DNA of 64,000 bases, from NCBI RefSeq assembly GCF_006861655.1, contig NZ_SESI01000004.1, forward strand, positions 1 through 64,000, read 5' to 3'. Made by a program: the position numbers and the translations under genes. The number at the start of each line of letters is the position of its first letter. Position 1 is the stretch's first letter. The stretch is from Halonotius roseus. GTDB lineage: Archaea > Halobacteriota > Halobacteria > Halobacteriales > Haloferacaceae. Below are positions 1 through 7,296 of the stretch, one piece after another. Under the pieces are notes generated by a model that made no database searches, had not been told where the DNA came from, and worked only from the letters and a program-made list of their open reading frames with translations.

Positions 1-112
1 CCATAGCGACGAGGTTCCACCCGTACCCATGCCGAACACGGTAGTTAAGCTCGTCAGCGTTCCGCGCAGTACTGGAGTGGGCGACCCTCTGGGAGTCGTG
101 GTTCGCCGCCAC
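1..112 (+). rRNA. rrf: 5S ribosomal RNA, 3' part (5' end cut by window)
   Basis: The segment matches the haloarchaeal 5S consensus, including the CCCATGCCGAACACGG block, the AGTACTGGAGTGGGCGACC block and the closing GGTTCGCCGCC strand. About ten bases of the 5' acceptor strand lie outside the window. It marks the end of an rRNA operon entering from the left. No tRNA-Cys, a common distal partner in haloarchaeal operons, is seen downstream. The following 200 bases hold only a small GC hairpin (231-246, GGCAGC/GCTGCC). Confidence 0.93.
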
Positions 113-329
113 CCATTCATACTTCATACCCTTCATTCACTCCAAGAGTCACCACGCCGACTCGCCTGACTCCACGCATCCCATAGCGACAGCCATGGCT
201 ATCGGGTGATCGAGTTACCTTGTCAGTCGCGGCAGCGTTTGCTGCCGCTCCGTTCGGTACGACCGTTCCGGCGGCTATCGAGCTGTTCGATTGAGGTGTG
301 CTGAAAACCGCGGGCGTGTCGCTGTCGAC

Positions 330-512
330 CTATTCGGCGTCAACAACGTTGGCGTCGGGAGCGTTCTGTTTGACGCTCTCAACTCCTTGCTTGCATTTCT
401 GTCGGCTCGCGTAGCCTTCGCCGCCGTCGGCGATGATGTTCCCATTGTTGTGAACGAGTCGCCATCTCCATTGATCCGAGTTGTCGGTGTAGAGTTCGAA
501 TGTTGCTGCCAC
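330..512 (-). CDS. DUF1508 (YegP-like) small protein
   Basis: The product is a 60-residue protein carrying one DUF1508 unit, with the hallmarks FELYTDN, WRWRLVHNNGNIIADGGEGY and SVKQNAPDA. Function is unknown; the fold is a small beta-rich domain found as single or tandem copies in bacteria and haloarchaea. I prefer the GTG at 512, since MAATFEL is the usual N terminus and a TATA-like element lies about 29 nt upstream. A longer form would start at the GTG at 530. It is convergent with the 5S rRNA region and stands alone. Confidence 0.8.
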   Translation of the reverse strand: MAATFELYTDNSDQWRWRLVHNNGNIIADGGEGYASRQKCKQGVESVKQNAPDANVVDAE

Positions 513-552
513 AGATTGTGATCGTTTCACAAGGGTATTATTCTATCGGTGG

Positions 553-888
553 TCAGGACTCCTCATCGGCGGTCGGCGTCGACAACTCGTGATCGACGAT
601 TGTGCCGTCGGGCTGCAGCGTCACGCTCCCGAGAGTCACTGTTTCGCCGGGCTCGCCGTTGGTGGCGATCGTTTGTAGCGTTGTCTCTTGGTCGAGGTGC
701 TGCCAGGTGATTTCCTCAACCAACTGCTGGAACTCGTCGGGATCGCGCCACCCCGAGTCGATCTCGCTTGGCACGTGGACGACGAATCTGAGTTCCGATT
801 CGGTGACGTGAACCCCGACGATGAACCGGTCGCCGTCGCTGTCCGCATCGACTGCCATAGCTTCCTCGTCGTCGCTTCCGTCGCTCAT
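553..888 (-). CDS. Conserved haloarchaeal hypothetical protein
   Basis: The product is 111 residues, very acidic, soluble, with no membrane segment. It starts at MSDGSDDEEAM after an upstream in-frame stretch that looks non-coding. The middle contains VHVPSEIDSGW and the motif TWQHLDQETTLQ, followed by a short beta-rich tail, consistent with a small alpha/beta domain. I do not recognise a named family. It is divergent from the YchF-type GTPase gene, with about 125 bases between start codons that must hold both promoters. Confidence 0.7.
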   Translation of the reverse strand: MSDGSDDEEAMAVDADSDGDRFIVGVHVTESELRFVVHVPSEIDSGWRDPDEFQQLVEEITWQHLDQETTLQTIATNGEPGETVTLGSVTLQPDGTIVDHELSTPTADEES

Positions 889-1014
889 ACGTACTGCTTC
901 GCCGAGCGATCGCAAAACGACTGTGGGTTGGCTCTCGACCGTGACAGACGGTACCAGCCGACGACGCGTCGATGGGTAGAACGGTTTTTGTCCGGCGGTC
1001 GACCACCACGGACA

Positions 1015-2205
1015 ATGAGCTATCGGATCGGCCTGGTGGGGAAACCATCGGTCGGCAAATCCAGTTTTTTCAATGCAGCGACAATGAACGACGTGCCCGA
1101 GGGAGCCTACCCTTTCACCACAATCGACCCCAGCGTCGGCGAGGCCTACGTCCGCGTCGACTGTGCGGCCCCGGAGTTCGACGAGACCTGCACCCCGAAT
1201 GTCGGCATCTGCCGTGACGGCACCCGGTTCGTGCCGACGAAACTCGTCGATGTCGCCGGGCTGATCCCCGGTGCCCACGAGGGCAACGGCCTCGGCAATC
1301 AGTTCCTGACCGACCTCAACGAGACCGACGCGCTGATCCACATCGTCGACTTCTCCGGGACGACCGACAGCGAGGGCGAACCCACCGAGGGCCACGACCC
1401 ACGCGAGGACATCGATTTCCTCGAAACCGAACTCGACATGTGGTATCTCGATATTCTCGAAAAGGGCATCGAGAGCCACGAGACGACGTACGAGGGCGCG
1501 GACGCAAAGATCGAGGTCGACCTCGCCGAACAGATGAGCGCGTTCAAAACAAACAAAGACGAGATCAAACAGCTCATCCTCTCGCTTGGCCTCGAACTCG
1601 ACACCAACACGTGGGACGCCGACGACCGCGAGGCCCTCGCCCGCGAGATCCGCAAGCGCACGAAGCCAATGCTGATCGCGGCCAATAAGATGGACACCCC
1701 TGAGGCCCAGGCCAACTGGGACGAGATCACCGACGACCCCGACTACGACCACCTCACCTTCGTTCCGGCGAGTGCCCACGCCGAAGGAGCCCTCAAAAAG
1801 GCCGACGACAACGACGTGATCGACTACACGCCCGGTGATGACGACTTCGAGATCGTCGGCGACCCCTCACCCGAACAGGCGGCTGGCCTCGAACAGATAC
1901 GAGAGTTTATCGCCGACTACGGCGGCACCGGCGTCCAACAGGCCATCGAGACCGCCCTCTTTGATGTCTTAGGCTGTATCGCCGTCTTCCCCGGTACTGC
2001 CAACGGGAGCGACGACGAGAAGGGTGTCTTCCGGGACTGTTTCGTCCTGCCCGACGACGCAACGACCGAGGACTTCGCGTACTTCCTCCACTCTGATATC
2101 GGCGACGGCCTGCTCCACGGGATCGACTGCCGAACGGAGCGACAGGTCGGCGCGGATCACGACCTCGCCCACCGCGATGTCGTCGAGATCGTCTCGACCA
2201 ACTGA
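1015..2205 (+). CDS. ychF: YchF/OLA1-type GTP-binding protein
   Basis: The product is a 396-residue P-loop NTPase of the Obg-HflX superfamily, YchF branch. Visible motifs are the P-loop GKPSVGKS at residues 9-16, the G3 motif DVAGLIPG followed by a glycine-rich GNGLGNQF segment, a helical coiled-coil insert, and NKMD as the G4 motif. NKMD favours GTP; bacterial YchF carries a changed G4 and prefers ATP. A C-terminal TGS-like domain (FPGTANG to the end) closes the protein. Members bind ribosomes and are linked to stress responses. ATG at 1015 is chosen because the P-loop begins right behind it; upstream in-frame sequence is not protein-like. Confidence 0.92.
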   Translation: MSYRIGLVGKPSVGKSSFFNAATMNDVPEGAYPFTTIDPSVGEAYVRVDCAAPEFDETCTPNVGICRDGTRFVPTKLVDVAGLIPGAHEGNGLGNQFLTDLNETDALIHIVDFSGTTDSEGEPTEGHDPREDIDFLETELDMWYLDILEKGIESHETTYEGADAKIEVDLAEQMSAFKTNKDEIKQLILSLGLELDTNTWDADDREALAREIRKRTKPMLIAANKMDTPEAQANWDEITDDPDYDHLTFVPASAHAEGALKKADDNDVIDYTPGDDDFEIVGDPSPEQAAGLEQIREFIADYGGTGVQQAIETALFDVLGCIAVFPGTANGSDDEKGVFRDCFVLPDDATTEDFAYFLHSDIGDGLLHGIDCRTERQVGADHDLAHRDVVEIVSTN

Positions 2206-2211
2206 GCCGGC

Positions 2212-2757
2212 TCAGGTGCTGGCGTCGTCGATCGCCGCCGATAGTGCCGAAAGCGCGTGGGTCGCGCTTTTCTGTTTCACGGCCGCGCGATCGCCGTCGA
2301 AGACGTGGCGATCGACCCGCACGAAGGAGTCCTCGCTGCCCCACGGAGCGGCGTAGGCGACACCGATGTAGACGAGGCCGACCGGCTTTTCGTCGGTGCC
2401 GCCGGTCGGCCCGGCGATCCCGGTCGTCGAGACCGCCCATGTTGTTCCGGCGGTATCTCGCATCCCCTGGGCCATCTCGGCGGCGACAGCCTCGCTGACC
2501 GCGCCGTTGGCGTCGAGTGCCTCCCGGGAGACGCCAAGAGCCGTCTGTTTTGAGCTGTTGGAGTAGGTGACAACGCCGCGGTCGACATACTCACTCGCGC
2601 CAGAGATGTCAGTTAGCCGTGAACAGACCAGCCCGCCGGTCAGCGATTCGGCCACCGCAACTGTCTCGCCGCGGGTGGTGAGTTTGTCGCCAACGATCGC
2701 TTCAGGGGGGTTGTCGGTCGCCATACCGGCTGTCATCGAGCCGATCGTTTGAATCAT
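2212..2757 (-). CDS. cinA: CinA C-terminal domain amidohydrolase (nicotinamide-nucleotide amidase type)
   Basis: The protein is a stand-alone CinA C-terminal domain of 181 residues or slightly fewer. Family signatures are AESLTGGLVCSRLT, VTYSNSSKQTALGV and STTGIAGPTGGTDEKPVGLVYIG. The family (PncC) deamidates nicotinamide mononucleotide for NAD salvage; that activity is inferred by family, not shown here. Start alternatives are ATG at 2757, 2736 or 2724; the last gives MATDNPPEAIV, a plausible native N terminus. It is convergent with ychF, with only six bases between stops. Confidence 0.88.
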   Translation of the reverse strand: MIQTIGSMTAGMATDNPPEAIVGDKLTTRGETVAVAESLTGGLVCSRLTDISGASEYVDRGVVTYSNSSKQTALGVSREALDANGAVSEAVAAEMAQGMRDTAGTTWAVSTTGIAGPTGGTDEKPVGLVYIGVAYAAPWGSEDSFVRVDRHVFDGDRAAVKQKSATHALSALSAAIDDAST

Positions 2758-2796
2758 CGGATCGATGGGCGATCCCCCGGCAGCCGAATCAACCCG

Positions 2797-3069
2797 CTAC
2801 TCGATAAACAGGGAGTAGGTGATCACGCCGAACCCGATCGCCGTCAACACGGCGTTGATGACGATCCCAACGTCGAGGCCGACCTCAAGCAGTTGGTGGG
2901 CGATGCCGCCGAACAGCGCGCCGAGGGTGACAAACCCAAAGCCGATCATCAGCCCGCGCAGCGAGGGATCACCCGTCCGTCGGTAGGCTTTGAACGCGAA
3001 GTAGGTGATCGCACTCCCCAACACGAAGATCGCGGCCATCACGCCGATGATGACCGTTTCGAGGTGCAT
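2797..3069 (-). CDS. Small three-helix membrane protein (DUF7521-like), paired with HTH regulator
   Basis: The product is 90 residues, mostly hydrophobic. It has three probable membrane helices (about residues 5-25, 38-60 and 68-88), with a positively charged FKAYRRTGD loop after the first. The start at MHLETV overlaps the stop of the upstream HTH gene by one base (TAATG), so the two are translationally coupled. HTH plus small three-TM protein pairs of this kind recur in haloarchaea; the role is unknown. A membrane input that controls the partner regulator is a reasonable inference. Confidence 0.75.
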   Translation of the reverse strand: MHLETVIIGVMAAIFVLGSAITYFAFKAYRRTGDPSLRGLMIGFGFVTLGALFGGIAHQLLEVGLDVGIVINAVLTAIGFGVITYSLFIE

Positions 3070-3452
3070 TAGGTCTCCTCCCGCATCTGTGTCCACAGCT
3101 CTTCGAGCCGGCGGTCGGCGGTCTGTTCGCCCGCCGGTCGCTCGACGGTGACGACCAGCTGTTCGTCGTCGTCGACGGTGACGGTGAGCTGAGTGAAGCC
3201 GCGAGCGTACAGCGTTGCATGCTGGCCGCTCCGGCGGATCTCTGTCGACTCCGTCAGCAGGTTGGCGTCGGTCAGGTGGTCGAGCTTGCGATACATCGTC
3301 GACAGGGGGATATCACACGCATCTGAGAGTTCGTTTGCCGTCATTGGTTCTGAGAGTTCGGTGATAATCGCTCTGGTAGGTTCGTCGCCGAGTGCGTTGA
3401 GAACCTCCTCGCTAGTAGGAGCATCGTCCCGTTGTGACGGGTCACGCACCAT
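3069..3452 (-). CDS. Winged-helix transcriptional regulator (ArsR/TrmB-like)
   Basis: The product is 127 residues. A winged helix spans roughly residues 15-80: EVLNALGDEPTRAIITEL forms helix 1-2, MTANELSDACDIPLSTMYRK is the helix-turn-helix, and LDHLTDANLLTES leads into the wing. The C-terminal half is beta-rich (QLTVTVDDDEQLVVTVERP) and ends in a short helix. It is the first gene of a two-gene unit with the downstream three-TM protein. A TATA box lies about 28 nt upstream, implying a leaderless transcript. The ligand is unknown. Confidence 0.85.
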   Translation of the reverse strand: MVRDPSQRDDAPTSEEVLNALGDEPTRAIITELSEPMTANELSDACDIPLSTMYRKLDHLTDANLLTESTEIRRSGQHATLYARGFTQLTVTVDDDEQLVVTVERPAGEQTADRRLEELWTQMREET

Positions 3453-3476
3453 TGGCTACCCGTTGTTCGGATGCGT

Positions 3477-3484
3477 GCATAAAC
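3477..3484 (-). promoter_or_regulatory. TATA box for HTH/membrane-protein pair
   Basis: On the minus strand this reads GTTTATGC, centred about 28 nt before the ATG at 3452. This spacing fits a leaderless haloarchaeal promoter. Confidence 0.6.
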
Positions 3485-3602
3485 GTACTCGTTCGAAGGC
3501 TCGTTGTCTGATCCTGATCGACGCGGACGGTCGTGAATGGTTTTTGTCACATATCGCTGCTGCCCTACACGCGTTTCTCACTGTGAAATCCACGTGGGCG
3601 AT

Positions 3603-3609
3603 TTATATA
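3603..3609 (+). promoter_or_regulatory. TATA box for uORF-ArsR-PadR unit
   Basis: The sequence TTATATA stands out of a GC-rich context. A start site about 25-27 nt downstream falls a few bases before the ATG of the short ORF at 3641. Confidence 0.6.
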
Positions 3610-3640
3610 CCATCAGTGGAAAGAATCCGATAGCGTCCCC

Positions 3641-3703
3641 ATGCATTACCGACTCCAACAGCCCGCCAGGATCGATCGATCGCTCCGCGGAGGTGCCTGC
3701 TGA
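3641..3703 (+). CDS. Possible 20-residue upstream ORF (leader peptide)
   Basis: An ATG close to the predicted start site opens a 20-codon frame encoding MHYRLQQPARIDRSLRGGAC. Its TGA overlaps the ATG of the ArsR-like gene (TGATG). A Shine-Dalgarno sequence GGAGGTG lies inside this short frame, eight bases before the downstream ATG. The peptide is basic, unlike the acidic proteome, so its product may not matter. Translation of it could couple expression of the regulator. Whether it is translated is inference. Confidence 0.4.
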   Translation: MHYRLQQPARIDRSLRGGAC

Positions 3704-4035
3704 TGCACGCCCTCTCGAAACGACCTGAGCCGACGCCAGCGTCCGATACCGACACGCGTGTTGTGCGCTTCGATGACGCCGACTTCGGCGATGTGTTGGC
3801 GGCGATCCACTCCGACACCGCCCGGGAGATCCTCTTGAGTGTCCGCACGGAACCGCTGACAGCCTCGGAGATCGCCGACCGCGTCGACACCTCGGTGCAG
3901 AACGCCAGCTACCACCTCACGAAGCTCGCCGATGCCGGTCTCGTCCGGGTCTGCGACAACGTCTACTCCGAAAAAGGGTGTGAGATGAAATGCTACCACG
4001 CCGTCGACACGGCGTTGCTGTTGACAACGGAGTGA
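3703..4035 (+). CDS. ArsR-type winged-helix regulator
   Basis: The product is 110 residues. After a 25-residue polar N terminus comes a winged helix: VLAAIHSDTAREILLSV, then MT-less HTH LTASEIADRVDTSVQNASYH, then LTKLADAGLVRV and a wing ending at YSEKG. The C terminus has two cysteines (C-E-M-K-C), a possible metal or redox site. Translation is set by a good Shine-Dalgarno sequence (GGAGGTG, 3689-3696 region). The PadR gene follows after six bases, so the two regulators form one unit next to tbp. Confidence 0.83.
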   Translation: MHALSKRPEPTPASDTDTRVVRFDDADFGDVLAAIHSDTAREILLSVRTEPLTASEIADRVDTSVQNASYHLTKLADAGLVRVCDNVYSEKGCEMKCYHAVDTALLLTTE

Positions 4036-4041
4036 GTGGTG

Positions 4042-4341
4042 ATGAAAGAACTCAGTGCGTTCCAACGCGATCTCCTGTTTGTGATCAACGGGATGGACGA
4101 ACCCTACGGGCTCGGGATCAAGGCCGATCTCGAAGCCTACCGGGAGACGACGATCAATCCCGGCCAGCTGTATCCGAACCTTAACGCCCTCGTTGAGCAG
4201 GGGTATCTGACCAAGCAACAAAAGGACGACCGGACGAACCTCTACGTGCCAACCGACCGCGTCGCCAGGGCGATCGCCGACCGGCGCGCGTGGGAGGACG
4301 AACAGTGCTCAGAGACGGAGATGCCAACCCCCTCGCCGTGA
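4042..4341 (+). CDS. PadR family transcriptional regulator
   Basis: The product is 99 residues, the usual size for a short PadR protein. Motifs are LSAFQRDLLFVINGM, the helix-turn-helix around GLGIKADLEAY, then NPGQLYPNLNALVEQGYL and a wing with DDRTNLYVPT. I take the ATG at 4042, which has GGAG nine bases upstream; in-frame GTGs at 4036 and 4039 would add one or two residues. It is the second gene of the ArsR-PadR unit. Its stop abuts that of tbp (TGATCA), so the two are convergent with no spacer. Confidence 0.87.
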   Translation: MKELSAFQRDLLFVINGMDEPYGLGIKADLEAYRETTINPGQLYPNLNALVEQGYLTKQQKDDRTNLYVPTDRVARAIADRRAWEDEQCSETEMPTPSP

Positions 4342-4902
4342 TCAGCCCGACAGCCCGAGTTCGGCGATCCGCTCGGTCATGTTTTCGACGCCGGCTGTCG
4401 CGTCTTCGGGCTTTTTGCCGCCGGTGATGACGATCTTCCCGCTGCCGAACAGCAGGATGACGACCTCGGGGTCGTCCATCCGGTAGACGAGCCCGGGGAA
4501 CTGCTCGGGCTCGTACTCAACGTCCTCCAGCCCCAGCCCGATAGCGAGGGCGTTGAGGTTGAGACTGTCGCCGAGATCCGCGCTGGAGACGATGTTTTGG
4601 ACGGTGATCTCGGGATCATCACCGACCGGGATGCCGAGGCCGCGGAGCTTCTCGAAAACGATATCGAGCGCGCCGTGCACCTCATCGGTGCTGGCCGCGC
4701 CGGTACAGACGATCTTCCCGGATCGGAAGATCAACGCGGCGGCTTTCGGCTCCTGGGTGCGGTAGACCAACCCGGGGAAGTTGTCGGGGTTGAAGTCCGC
4801 CCCCGGGATGTCGGTCGCAAGTGCTTCGAGATCGAGTTCCTGACCGATCCCTGTCGAGGCAACGACGTTTTGGATTTCGATAGTTTCTGTCGGATCGACC
4901 AT
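4342..4902 (-). CDS. tbp: TATA-box binding protein
   Basis: The product is 186 residues, full length for archaeal TBP. Two direct repeats of about 90 residues form the saddle: FPGLVYRTQEPKAAALIF with SGKIVCTGA in the first half, and FPGLVYRMDDPEVVILLF with SGKIVITGG in the second. The protein recruits TFB and RNA polymerase to TATA promoters. Haloarchaea usually carry several tbp genes; which one this is cannot be told here. Its own TATA box lies about 42 nt upstream, suggesting a short leader rather than a leaderless mRNA. Confidence 0.96.
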   Translation of the reverse strand: MVDPTETIEIQNVVASTGIGQELDLEALATDIPGADFNPDNFPGLVYRTQEPKAAALIFRSGKIVCTGAASTDEVHGALDIVFEKLRGLGIPVGDDPEITVQNIVSSADLGDSLNLNALAIGLGLEDVEYEPEQFPGLVYRMDDPEVVILLFGSGKIVITGGKKPEDATAGVENMTERIAELGLSG

Positions 4903-4940
4903 GTGTCAGTAGTACGTGCGACCGATAGAACACGAACCAA

Positions 4941-4947
4941 TATAAAA
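4941..4947 (-). promoter_or_regulatory. TATA box for tbp
   Basis: The minus strand reads TTTTATA about 42 nt before the tbp ATG, predicting a leader of roughly 15 bases. Confidence 0.5.
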
Positions 4948-4949
4948 GT

Positions 4950-5449
4950 GGTACATAAACGCCTCATAAAGGCGGCCGTCGGCGGAGGTTGTGCGTCAGT
5001 CGGTCAGAACATCTTCCTGATATAGTGGCTCCCCTGACAGCATTCGTCCACTGACCACACCGCACGGCACTCGGCCGTGCTGGGGATGGTGTTGCGGTTG
5101 GTGGCTGCTTGATTCATCATACCGGTATGGCTGTTGCTGGTGCATCTGTCAGCGATACTCTCGACTCTCACGCTATCCAGGCTTGTCGCCCACATCTGGG
5201 GGCGCGCCCTCGGATGGAGCTGTGTTGTACTCGCTAATCGCGGGTGAGTCAACAACTGGCTTCGAGGACGGTCGGCGTCGGCTGCATCGTTTTCCTTGTC
5301 AAGTGGACAGAAGAAACAAATATTGCGTGTACATATGACGCCTCCTACATGGTGTGATCGGGTAAACACAGCGAGAGATAGCGATAGCGGTTCGTACTGG
5401 ATCTGATCGCTGATCAACGATACCCCTGACGCTTACCGCCATCGGCTGG
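4950..5449. other. Gene-free region between tbp and the ABC operon
   Basis: No convincing protein gene is seen. The frames that stay open here encode proteins poor in acidic residues and rich in S, T, H and C, unlike neighbours. It holds a hairpin at 5062-5080 (GCACGGC, loop ACTCG, GCCGTGC), a perfect 12-bp palindrome CATACCGGTATG at 5118-5129, and a small GCCT/AGGC hairpin near 4970. A non-coding RNA or decayed mobile DNA are both possible. Confidence 0.4.
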
Positions 5450-5457
5450 GATATACG
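5450..5457 (+). promoter_or_regulatory. TATA box for ABC importer operon
   Basis: The sequence GATATAC is centred 26 nt before the ATG at 5480, which predicts a leaderless mRNA. The inverted repeat 5462-5476 lies between the two. Confidence 0.55.
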
Positions 5458-5461
5458 CCTG

Positions 5462-5476
5462 CCGCTGTAACAGCGG
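5462..5476. promoter_or_regulatory. Inverted repeat CCGCTG-TAA-CAGCGG, candidate operator
   Basis: This is a perfect 6-bp inverted repeat with a 3-base spacer. It lies between the TATA box and the start codon and ends four bases before the ATG. In a leaderless gene this is the preinitiation complex footprint, so a repressor bound here would block transcription. The cognate regulator is unknown. Confidence 0.5.
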
Positions 5477-5479
5477 GTA

Positions 5480-6490
5480 ATGATACCGCAGACGGACTCT
5501 TCTCGACGAGCGTATCTTGCCGGTGTTGGATCAGCAGTTTCCCTTGGCGTCGCTGGCTGTCTCGGCGGCGGCAGCGATGACACCGTGACTGTCGCGCATA
5601 TGCCGATCTTTCCCGATCTCCAGTACTATGTCATGGAGTCAGAGGGATATCTCGCGGAGATCGACGCCACCATCGAGAACCAAGAGTTCAGCAACGGCCC
5701 TGATATCGTCCAGGCCATGGGCGGCGGCGGGATCGACATTGCGATGTTTGGGGTTGTCCCCGCGATGATTACCATCGATCGCGGCATCAACGCGCAGGTG
5801 ACAGCCGCCAACATCAAAGAGCCGATGGCGATCTTGACACACGATGAGTTCGCGCCCCTCTGGGAGGAGCACGGCAGCGATGCGTTCGATGTCTGGGCCG
5901 ACGAAAACGGCGAGCAGTTCACGTTCGGCACCTTCCCGCAGGGATCGGTGCCGGATGTGTTGCTTCGCTACTGGCTCCAACAGGAGGGTGTTGATCCGGA
6001 AGCCGACGTAACAATCACGGAAATAAACGGTGCCAATGCGGTCTTCCAGGCGATCGCCAACGACGAGATCGACGGCGCGTCGATCATGGAGCCGGTTCCC
6101 TCCCGGGTCGCTGAGGAAGATCTCTCCTATGAGACATTCCGCACCTCAGCGGAGATTATGCCCGGTCAGCCGGCCGCGGTGACGCTGATGACCGATTCGG
6201 TACGGGAGTCGCCGGTCGCCACAGAGTTCCTCAATCAACACGTTCGGGCGACGGCGTTTATTGATGAGAACCCATCGGCGACCGCCGAGATCGTGGAATC
6301 CGGAATTGGGATGCCGGCCGAACAGGCTCAACAGGCACTTGCCGGGCCGCTGGCGAACTTCGTCACCGATCCACGCGAGATCGAGGCTGGCACCGAGATC
6401 TTTGCCGAGTTCGCCGCCGACAACGACCAAACCGATGAACAGCTCACGCTCGATCAGATCTTCGACTACAGCGTCTACGACAATCTGTAA
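5480..6490 (+). CDS. ABC importer substrate-binding lipoprotein (NitT/TauT type)
   Basis: The product is a 336-residue periplasmic-binding-protein-like receptor of the SsuA/TauA/NMT1 family. The N terminus has a twin-arginine signal (SRRAYLAG, R9 R10) and a lipobox ending at C27 (LGVAGC), so the protein is exported folded and lipid-anchored outside the membrane. Features of the family are HMPIFPDLQYYVMESEGY near the start of the mature domain and GANAVFQAIANDEIDGAS in the middle. The substrate cannot be read from sequence; nitrate, sulfonate, taurine or a thiamine precursor are the options. First gene of a three-gene operon, overlapping the permease (TAATG). Confidence 0.9.
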   Translation: MIPQTDSSRRAYLAGVGSAVSLGVAGCLGGGSDDTVTVAHMPIFPDLQYYVMESEGYLAEIDATIENQEFSNGPDIVQAMGGGGIDIAMFGVVPAMITIDRGINAQVTAANIKEPMAILTHDEFAPLWEEHGSDAFDVWADENGEQFTFGTFPQGSVPDVLLRYWLQQEGVDPEADVTITEINGANAVFQAIANDEIDGASIMEPVPSRVAEEDLSYETFRTSAEIMPGQPAAVTLMTDSVRESPVATEFLNQHVRATAFIDENPSATAEIVESGIGMPAEQAQQALAGPLANFVTDPREIEAGTEIFAEFAADNDQTDEQLTLDQIFDYSVYDNL

Positions 6491-7296
6491 TGGCCACTGA
6501 CGTTCAACAGGAGCACGCGCCGACGACGAACGACGGCGAACTGCCGGTACTTGGTATCGATCGCCGCCGGGCAGGGTTGGGAACCGTCGGCCTCGCAGGA
6601 TTCATTGGGGTGTGGTGGCTTGCGGCACTGTTCCAGCCAGCCTACGTGTTGCCATCGCCTGCGGTTGTTGCTGAGGCAGCTGTCGCAGAGTTTGCCAGCG
6701 GTGAGGTTCTCATCGCCCTTGGCCAAAGCATCCAACACTGGATTCCCGGGACGATCATTGGCACCACACTCGGCGTCGCCGCGGGCGTCGCACTCGGCTG
6801 GAGCTCACTGCTTGATGACATCTCTTCGCCGGTCGTCCGAACCCTCCGGCCGGTACCACCGCTGGCGTTGATCGGCTTTGCGATCGCCTGGTTCGGGATC
6901 AACCACGCCGGAGCCGCCTTCATTATCGCTATCGGCGCGTTTTGGATCAATTTCTACGCGAGCTACGGCGGTGTTGAGGGTGTTTCCGATGATCTGCTTG
7001 ATGTGGCCCGCAGCCTCGGTGTCGACAGCGATCTTGCACTCATCAAAACGGTTGTCATCCCGGCGGCATCCCCGGAGATCATGACCGGGATTCGCACCGG
7101 GATCGGCCGGTGTTGGATGCTCGTTGTCGCCGCCGAGATCTTCGGCGTCCCCGGGATCGGGCGGCGGATCCTTCGGGCCTCAAACAATCTCCAGGTTGAT
7201 GTCGTTATCACCTACATCCTCGTGTTGAGCGTGATGTTTCTCCTTGTTGATACGGCCTACCGCGCCGTCCAACGGCGGGTGTTAGTATGGCGATGA
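6490..7296 (+). CDS. ABC importer permease (NitT/TauT type)
   Basis: The product is a 268-residue inner-membrane subunit of the binding-protein-dependent transporter family with about six helices. The EAA loop that contacts the ATPase is visible as GVEGVSDDLLDVARSLGVD followed by VVIPAASPEIMTGIRTGIGRCW. It follows the binding protein with a one-base stop-start overlap and runs into the ATPase gene with a short overlap. The single permease presumably works as a homodimer. Confidence 0.92.
   Translation: MATDVQQEHAPTTNDGELPVLGIDRRRAGLGTVGLAGFIGVWWLAALFQPAYVLPSPAVVAEAAVAEFASGEVLIALGQSIQHWIPGTIIGTTLGVAAGVALGWSSLLDDISSPVVRTLRPVPPLALIGFAIAWFGINHAGAAFIIAIGAFWINFYASYGGVEGVSDDLLDVARSLGVDSDLALIKTVVIPAASPEIMTGIRTGIGRCWMLVVAAEIFGVPGIGRRILRASNNLQVDVVITYILVLSVMFLLVDTAYRAVQRRVLVWR

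Noticed and set aside
5004..5417. 137-residue minus-strand ORF in the gap before the ABC operon
   Set aside because: The product is poor in acidic residues and rich in S, T, H and C, and matches no family I know. No promoter is seen. Treated as non-coding.
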